Assembly: GCF_905171775.1 (NCBI RefSeq)
Contig: NC_053489.1
Location: 150,807,142 to 150,871,141 of the forward strand
DNA from: Rana temporaria
Taxonomy: Eukaryota > Chordata > Amphibia > Anura > Ranidae
Length of the DNA: 64,000 nt
Reading direction: 5' to 3'
The notes beneath the pieces are model-generated. The model searched no databases. It was not told where the DNA came from and was given only the letters and a program-made list of their open reading frames with translations. Of this stretch, positions 57,560-64,000 are shown piece by piece. The position numbers were made by a program, and so were the translations under genes. Numbering within the stretch: the first letter of the stretch is position 1; each line of letters begins with the position of its first letter.

Positions 57560-57823
57560 AGCAGTCTTTCTTAACCTTTTCAGTACAAAGGAATCCTTGA
57601 AATAACTTTCCAGTCTCAAGGAACCCCTGCTAAAGATGACGATATCTACAATTCATGATGCATTAGTGTGGTGGTCAGTGGGAAGAATGCTCTTTACACT
57701 TGTGGCCATTGTGAAGAATTTCCATCTTACAGATAACTAAAAAGATCAATGATGTCAGTGAGATCTTATCTCAGAGGCCGATATTGCTCATGGAACTCCC
57801 AGCAACCTCTGGGAGAACCCTAG
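57560..57823. repeat. hAT-like MITE, worn
   Basis: Starts CAGTCTTTCTTAACCTTTTC and ends with GGGAGAACCCTAGTT. Followed at once by the next TTAA element. Confidence 0.6.
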
Positions 57824-58274
57824 TTAAAGGGTCACTAAAGGAAAAATGTTTTTTTTTGCTGAAATGACTGTTTACAGGGTAAAGAGACATAATAGTTAAC
57901 TGATTCCTTTTAAAAAATTATTAAAAATGGATAAAAACCAATCATATAATGTACCTGCAGTTTCGTTTAGTTTTTGCTGTTTCCTGGTTCTCTGATGTAC
58001 AGAGACAAAGAGCCAATAGAGGGCAGTGATGCTTTGTAAAACAAAACTGGATTGGTGCTGACACACAGTAATCACACCTCCTTGATTAGTCACCACAGTG
58101 AGAAATCTCCCAGTACTGTGGTGATCAGGAAACAGACAACCAGGAAGTGTCCAGAACAGAGAGGAATTACAGCAACATCAAAGCAAAAACGAACAATGAG
58201 GACATGAAACCAGGACTGCAGTAAGGTAAAGGAAGCTATTTAGCGGAAAAAAAATTCCTTTAGTGACCCTTTAA
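57824..58274. mobile_element. TTAA foldback element (TTAAAGGGTCACTAAAGG family)
   Basis: Perfect inverted ends TTAAAGGGTCACTAAAGG and CCTTTAGTGACCCTTTAA, 451 bp. Its right TTAA is the left TTAA of the next element. Confidence 0.9.
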
Positions 58275-59143
58275 CCCTCCTGGCGGTATCCCCGAGCGTG
58301 ACTCGGGGTTGATTTTTTAGGCTGAGATCGGTAACCCCGAGTCATGCTCGGGGTAGCTGTGCAGAGCCTGCAGCGCGCGCTGGCTTACCTTCTCCTGGAT
58401 CCAGCAATGTCACCGCGCTGTGTGAGTGAGCGGGACCTCGCTCGATTCACACAGCGTCCTCCTGTGCCGTCGATCTCTGTTCCCTGCGACGTTACGACGC
58501 ACGTGAGCGGAGATCGGCGCCAAATTCAAAAACGTAAACAAACACTATACATACAGTATACTGTAATCTTATAGATTACAGTACTGTATGTAAAAAAACA
58601 CACCCCCCCTTGTCCCTAGTGGTTTGTCCTGTGTCATGCATGTTGTTTTATATAATAAAAACCTTTCTTTCTCCCTGCAAACTGTAGATTGTCCATAGCA
58701 ACCAAAAGTGTCCCTTTATGTCAAAAATGGTTTCAGATCAGCTAGAAAACAGCGATAATAAATTATAATCACTTGCAGAATTGTGCGATAGCGATTTGTG
58801 GGGAAATTCATCATAAAAAAAAAAAATAATGACAGCGACAATTCTGCAACTGAGCAAATTTCAGTGATTTTGAGTTGATTACATTATTGAATAAGTTTTA
58901 TTATAATTATATTATTATTTGTTATAATTATTTATAATTATTTATTATATTATAATTTATAATTTTGTTTTTTAAAAAATGTCATACCCGGGATGCCTAC
59001 TAGTCTCTCTTGTTTGGTCAGATTTAAGTGAGTTATTCCTAAAAATTACAGGCCTACAGTATAAAACACCAAATTTCCTTGCAAATAATGGTACCGCTTT
59101 CAGCATGTTTTTTCTGAAAGAATCATACCGCCAGGGAGGTTAA
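58271..59143. mobile_element. TTAA element (TTAACCTCCCTGGCGGTAT family)
   Basis: Starts TTAACCCTCCTGGCGGTAT and ends ATACCGCCAGGGAGGTTAA. Subterminal hairpin CCCCGAGCGTGACTCGGGG-like. AT-rich in the middle. 873 bp, non-coding. Confidence 0.9.
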
Positions 59144-59276
59144 GAAACCCTGATTTAGAGGAAAAAAAATTAAAAGGTGAATGAATAAATAAAAAGATCA
59201 CATGAGCCAGGGCTTCTAGGATCACCTTAAGCAATTATTATTTAAGCCAGCTATATACTAGTTGAATTTGTTCCAA

Positions 59277-59643
59277 TGCCGCATACACATGATCGGACAT
59301 TCTGACAACAAAACCGTGGATTTTTTTCTGACGGATGTTCGCTCAAACTTGCCTTGTATACACACGGTCACACAAATGTTTTCGGAAATTGCTAACGTCA
59401 AGAACGCGGTGACGTACAACACTACGACGAGCCGATTCAATGATTCAGAGCATGCGTCAAATTGTTTTCGAGCATGAGTCAAATTTTTGTGCCGGAAAAC
59501 TGGAGAACCAGCTCTCAAAATTTTGTTACTGGAAATTCCGACAGCAAATGTCTGATGGAGCATAGACACGGTCGGATTTTCCGACAATAAGCTCACATTG
59601 AACATTTGTTGTCGGAAATTCTGACCATGTGTACGTGGCAAAA
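59277..59643. mobile_element. MITE of the GTACACACG family
   Basis: Ends GCCGCATACACATGATCGG and CCATGTGTACGTGGC (inverse). Internal GGAAATTCCGACA-type sequence as in 9268-9690. Confidence 0.82.
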
Positions 59644-60242
59644 GTCTTTTGTTTTGAGAATGTTCTTGTATTTTTTTAATCATAGTGGGTTCAAAACAAG
59701 GAGGATACTTTTTTTCAAACAAACACATTTTAACACATGTGTTTTTAAAGGCAAATAAAAGCTTGAAGTACTTTCAACTGACATTTGGCAAGTCATTGAA
59801 TGTACTGAGAACATTCGTTCAAAAATCTTCTAGTGTTTGGCCAGGTTTAGATCCCTCATTGGCTGCTGCTCTAGGAATGTATTATTTACTATGAGAAAGT
59901 CCTTCTACTGATAACTGCTAGTAGCTACTTATCAGATAAACAAGGGTAGGGAAAGTTTTCAGGGTAATATCTAGTTCATCACAAGACCCAAAAACCAAGA
60001 TGTTCTGTTAATATCTCAATTACCATTACTGAAGAATTGACCAGATATAACTGAATCAATTTTTACATAGAGACAAGTTCTGTCTGTTCCCATGTTTTAG
60101 ATAATAGCTAATTAAAAACAGAAAGGAATACCTCTAGGGCTGCACAAATGTAGCTAAAAAATCCAGTGGAAGCAAATGCTCCTGTATTTCTGTAATGCAT
60201 GTTCACTATTTTTTTGTGATTTTCTGCTGCCATGTTTTGGTC
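59644..60242. other. lox intron 2 sequence
   Basis: No gene or defined repeat seen. Confidence 0.5.
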
Positions 60243-60748
60243 TTAAAGTGTTACTAAACCCAAGACCCTGCATCCCCTATATCTGGTCTCCCATAGTACA
60301 TAGAACATGGAAATGCAATCATTTTATTAAATATAAACTGCTAAATACATTTTCTCATCAGCAGTATATAGCAGTCTTGTGACTTCTATCAGTGCCTGTT
60401 TAAATCTTGTAGGGGGAGTTTTCATACTGCACTGGCTGTCCTATTCAGATGCAGGACCCCTTACCCTCTTTCTGGACAGTGCTGATTACATGCACTCTCC
60501 CAAGAAAAAAAAAACTCTCTAGCAATAAACACCAAACTGAGCATGTGCAGCTTGACTCCAGTAACGCCGTCTTATCCGGACATGTTTTGGAGTCAGTGGA
60601 AGAAGAGGAGGATCTGGGCATACAGAATCAAACAGCCTTTTTACACAATGCAGAGGATTAACCCCTTATGCTTCACAATGACTATAACAAGCATGCTTTA
60701 CTGCATATACAGACTAATTTTACTGTTGTGGGTTTAGTAAAACTTTAA
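60243..60748. mobile_element. TTAA foldback element (TTAAAGTGTTACTAAACCC family)
   Basis: Ends TTAAAGTGTTACTAAACCC and GGGTTTAGTAAAACTTTAA. 506 bp, non-coding. Confidence 0.88.
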
Positions 60749-61356
60749 CTCAGTTTTTCCCCATAGGTTTGAGTCTAGCAACAGTTCTCCAGCTGGTCAA
60801 ACAGTGAGTTGGGAGTATGAACAAAAGCAGTCAAAGTGTGAAAGGGGTAGAAACCCCATATACGGTGAGCCAGTCAGAAAGTAAAAAATAAACAATGGGG
60901 CTCACTATTTAATCAACTGATATATGTGTGAGTAATTATGGGGGGGGGCATCACTGCCCCCCTATTGTCATTATAACATAATTTGCAATGGTACAAGAGA
61001 AAAAGGAGCCCAAGTTCATGTTAGGGTGTAATAAAAAGAAAAACAGAATAAAAGCCAGTGAATAAGCAGGTATCCAACTACAAATGGACTAGCATCATGA
61101 ATTGGCAGCTGAGCGGGTTTTCAGCTATTAACTCATCTCTAGTAATGATTACACAATTATTATTCGGTATAAAACAATTATTTTCTGCCATGTATGTTAG
61201 AAAAAGAAAAATCTCTCTTTTCATAAACCAAAAGAATGTTAGAATGAATCAATGCATCCTAATAAAAATAGCTTTTATTAAAAGAGAAAATATTTTTTTT
61301 TATTGAAAGAGAAAAGAAACAAACAGATGTGTTTCCATGCACAGTGCCACACTAAC

Positions 61357-61465
61357 CTTGCCAAGCAGTTTTCCTCAGCGGCACATCTTAAGCTGTACAT
61401 GGACATTTTCTGCACATAAATGGAGGACTGGATGTAATACGGATCTGGTACCAAGTCTGGGAGGC
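61357..61465 (-). CDS. lox: lysyl oxidase exon 2
   Basis: This exon encodes the start of the mature catalytic domain of lysyl oxidase, a secreted copper amine oxidase that oxidises peptidyl lysine in collagen and elastin to start cross-linking. The translation contains LPDLVPDPYYIQSS and KMSMYSLRCAAEENCLA, which match LOX rather than LOXL1 (LOXL1 differs around the KMSMY segment). The acceptor is a pyrimidine-rich run ending TCTAG and the donor is AAG|GTTAGT. The length is 109 bp, equal to the size I know for the equivalent human exon. It ends in mid-codon and the phase is completed correctly by exon 3. Exon 1, with signal peptide and propeptide, is not found between here and 64000 and must lie outside the window. 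Confidence 0.96.
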
Positions 61466-61782
61466 CTAGAAACAGAGAATACATCAGTTAATATTGTGTA
61501 AAAATATTCATAGAGCATCTGTCTTTATCAATGTCCCACTTGAAAATAAAGACAAATCATCTTTTTCAGCCCTGATATCTACTTGTGGTATACAAAGTCA
61601 TAACCTCTACATAACAGCAAATAGCCATCCTAAAAATGTAAACTATAGTAACAGTACAGTAATCTGGTAGTTTAATAGGCTTCTGTCTAAATTGGCCCCT
61701 GTATGTGTATAAATGTGAGTTAGAGACCTTAGATTGTCAACTCCTTGGGAGCAGGGACTGATGTGACTGTACAATATATATG

Positions 61783-63470
61783 TACAGTTGTGCTCATAAG
61801 TTTACATACCCTGGCAGAATTTATGATTTATTGGCCATTTTTCAGAGAATATGAATAACACAAAAACTTTTATTTCACGCATGGTTTGGCCAAAGCCATT
61901 TATTATCAATCAACTGTGTTTACTCTTTTTAAATCATAATGGCAACAGAAACTACCCAACTGACTCGGATCAAAAGTTTAACATCATCAGCGCGGGGGGA
62001 CGAGTAACGGCCAGAGGGCTACACAGTGGCCTATACTGTGAAGGCACCAGACCCTAAGAAGGGGTGAAAAAGTTGATGAGTGCGGGGTGTATAAGAGCAC
62101 GGATTGCAGTCATCACGGCATACAACAAGAGCACAAAGCACTTTTAGAATCACTCAGCACTTGGCAATTGGATTTGTTTATTTCCAATAAGGACATTATA
62201 TTGAACTGAAAAAAAAAAGTTTTGTTTATCAGCACATCTTTTAAAGGGTTAACATAGGTACCGTAATGGTACAGGAATTTTACGATTTTGCACATTTTCT
62301 TTACCTAGCAGTGTTTACATAGGCACAATAACACTTTAATTTGCACAGCACTGTGATATATATTTTATGTATTTTTTTATTTATTTTCATAGCTGCATTT
62401 ATGATATATACTGTGGAATCATTCTAGTAGTTTACATAGGCACTTGGCATTTTGGATAGTTTAGCACTTTGCGTATATTTTGCACACTGCACCTTACACT
62501 AGGAGCCTCTTTTATGGAACATTTGGCTCCGTAGGACCAGCACTAATTCTACTTTCTTTTTCTTCTCAACACTTTCTTGCTCCACTTAGGTGGAAGCAAT
62601 TAGAAGAGGCAGCTGTCCACTGATCACCTTCAACCATACCTAGTCCAATACGAAATACTTTTGCTGTCACTGGTGTTTTTAAATATACTTGCGCGGATTT
62701 ATTTCAACACATATTCTTGCATGGTCGAGTCGCCAGAAGAAAGCCATTACTATGCAAATATCACAAAGTATCCCATTTACAATACGCCAAACAGCACGTG
62801 GACAAGAATTAAACCCTTCTGGCACAAAACCATTTGTAGTGATGAGACCAAAATTTTGCTTTTTTGTTGGCAAGATGAATGCAGTATGTTATCAAAAAAT
62901 ACTGGAGGAACAATTGGATTTATCAGCCAGGAAGCTGCGCATGGGACGTACTCGGACATTGATCCAAAACAAAAGGCCAAGTCATCCTATCATTGGATAC
63001 AGCAGAGTTTAATTAAAGTTTTGGAGTGGCCATCTCCGTCTCCTGACCTCAATATCATTGAGCCACTCTGGGGAGATCTCAAACATGCAGTTCATGCAAG
63101 ACAGCCCAAGAATTTACAGGAACTGGAGGCTTTTTGCCAGGAGGAATGGGCAGCTTTACTATCATAGAAGATAAAGAGTCTCATCCACAAATACTACAAA
63201 AGACTTCAAGCAGTCATTAATGTTAAAGGGGGTAATACACGGTATTAAGAACTGGGGTGTGTAAACTTTTGATCAGGGTTATTTGGGTAGTTTCTGTTGC
63301 CATTATGATTTAAAAAGAGTAAACACAGTTTATTGATAATAAATGGCTTCAGCCAAACACTAACCATGAGTGAAAGAAAAGTTTTTGTGTCATTCATATT
63401 TTCTGAAAAAATTGCCAAGAAATCATAAATTCTGCCAGGGTATGTAAACTTATGAGCACAACTGCATGTA
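61783..63470 (+). mobile_element. Tc1-like transposon with about 205-bp inverted repeats and a foreign middle
   Basis: Ends TACAGTTGTGCTCATAAG and its inverse CTTATGAGCACAACTGCATGTA (first 18 compared). Long arms 61783-61985 and 63266-63470. Transposase pieces: VARRKPLL near 62719, CSDETKILLF (first Asp) near 62835, DIDPKQ near 62960 (second Asp), SPDLNIIEPLWGDLKHAV (Glu) near 63040. All three acids are present, but the region between the first and second is deleted and frames shift. Sequence from about 61986 to 62655 is unlike Tc1. Confidence 0.87.
61986..62655. mobile_element. Penelope-like 3' segment inserted in the Tc1 element
   Basis: T-rich non-coding text with CACTTGGCATTTTGGATAG and TTTGCACACTGCACC, in the style of 2600-3560. 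Replaces the Tc1 5' coding part. Exact edges are not clear and no target duplication was found. Confidence 0.45.
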
Positions 63471-63649
63471 AAGCTCTGCAAAATCTGATGACGCTATATA
63501 TGCCCCTGTGATAAATAGGAAATCTACATAAATTGGTCATCAAATGGTTTTGCCATTTGTGATTTAAATTGTATGTATAGGTACACATTTGTTTGCTGCC
63601 TTTACTTCAAGTCCTGAAGATGCAACAAGTCTTGAGGATTCAAAGTGAA

Positions 63650-63902
63650 TTGAAGGATATGTAGACATATTCGCCAGCACACCAAGGATCATTTAAAAAA
63701 ACGTCCAAAAATTTTAATGCATAATAGCGATCAAAAACAGCAACGTTTCGAGGTCGCACAGGACCTCTTCGTCAGGCAAAAGATGAGATCTTTTGCCTGA
63801 CAAAGAGGTCCTGTGCGACCTCTGTTTGATCGCTATTATGCATTAAAATTTTTGGACGTTTTTTTAAATGATCCTTGGTGTGCTGGCGAATATGTCTACA
63901 TG
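63650..63902. repeat. near-perfect palindrome, two arms of about 120 bp
   Basis: 63653-63785 and 63788-63902 are inverse copies (ATATGTAGACATATTCGCC and its counterpart at the right). The centre carries GAGGTC/GACCTC stems. One arm keeps TCGAAACG-like core sequence on the minus strand and the other has lost it. Resembles a head-to-head pair of Penelope-type terminal repeats. Confidence 0.75.
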
Positions 63903-64000
63903 ATTTGCTTTCCGGTTCCCAGCTGGTAATCGCTTCAGCACCCTACTTATTGGCCATTTTCCAGGAAGGTGTGCAATTGGAATATTTTTGAGCCCATTGA

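Noticed and set aside
20275..61465. Assignment to loxl1 instead of lox
   Set aside because: Exons 2, 4 and 6 carry LOX-specific residues (KMSMY, DTSCDYGY, SYLVPESDY) that differ in LOXL1.
63740..63790. Active hammerhead ribozyme on the minus strand of the palindrome
   Set aside because: Core CTGACGA, stem II and GAAA are present, but stem I is only 2 bp and stem III cannot close.
61466..64000. lox exon 1 at the right end of the window
   Set aside because: No signal peptide, propeptide or GC-rich coding sequence was seen; the stretch is occupied by a Tc1 element and a palindrome.

Overview
The window is vertebrate nuclear DNA, most likely from an anuran amphibian and probably a ranid-type frog. 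This is inferred from the repeat set: dense TTAA-bounded foldback elements of the kind called T2/Kolobok-like in frogs, many Tc1/mariner and hAT elements, DIRS-like and Penelope-like remnants, and a host gene spread over more than 55 kb by transposon-filled introns. No bacterial-style operons, rRNA, tRNA or CRISPR arrays were seen.

The only host gene recognised is lox (lysyl oxidase), on the minus strand. Exon 2 (61357-61465), exon 3 (40001-40138), exon 4 (31971-32127), exon 5 (20474-20569) and exon 6 (20275-20390) are intact. All have consensus splice sites and continuous reading phase. A candidate terminal exon begins at 5887. Exon 1 (signal peptide and propeptide) lies beyond the right edge. 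The exons keep the copper-binding His cluster and the Lys and Tyr that form the LTQ cofactor, so this looks like a functional gene.

The rest is intronic or flanking repeat. From left to right: a hAT MITE (201-387), a Penelope-like segment with a hammerhead-ribozyme-like fold (about 2600-3560), a Tc1 remnant (3560-4330), a 650-bp MITE (7767-8416), nested TTAA elements (9687-10562), a DIRS remnant (10990-13050), chained TTAA elements (13140-14450), a Tc1 element with a nested TTAA element (14914-16609), hAT elements with 8-bp target duplications (21691-22475 and 29037-30716), TTAA elements hugging lox exons 3 and 4, a LINE tail with a TTAA element in its microsatellite, a minisatellite (47125-47665), a LINE split by an LTR element (48440-52630), a Tc1 element split by a 1,055-bp inverted-repeat insert (53308-55945), more chained TTAA elements (57824-59143), a long-TIR Tc1 element (61783-63470), and a near-perfect palindrome (63650-63902).

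The most notable object is the LTR retroelement at 49057-52256 (minus strand). It has two 543-bp LTRs that differ at about 8 positions, a 5-bp target duplication and an intact 384-codon gag with a SCAN-like segment and a CCHC knuckle. It has no pol. In place of pol it carries a sequence that I recognise as derived from the cellular HEXIM1/2 gene (7SK snRNA-binding P-TEFb inhibitor). The basic RNA-binding motif, the PYNT-like motif and the coiled coil are kept. The acidic autoinhibitory region is missing, and there is one in-frame stop. It appears to be a recent gag-HEXIM non-autonomous retroelement with a captured host gene.
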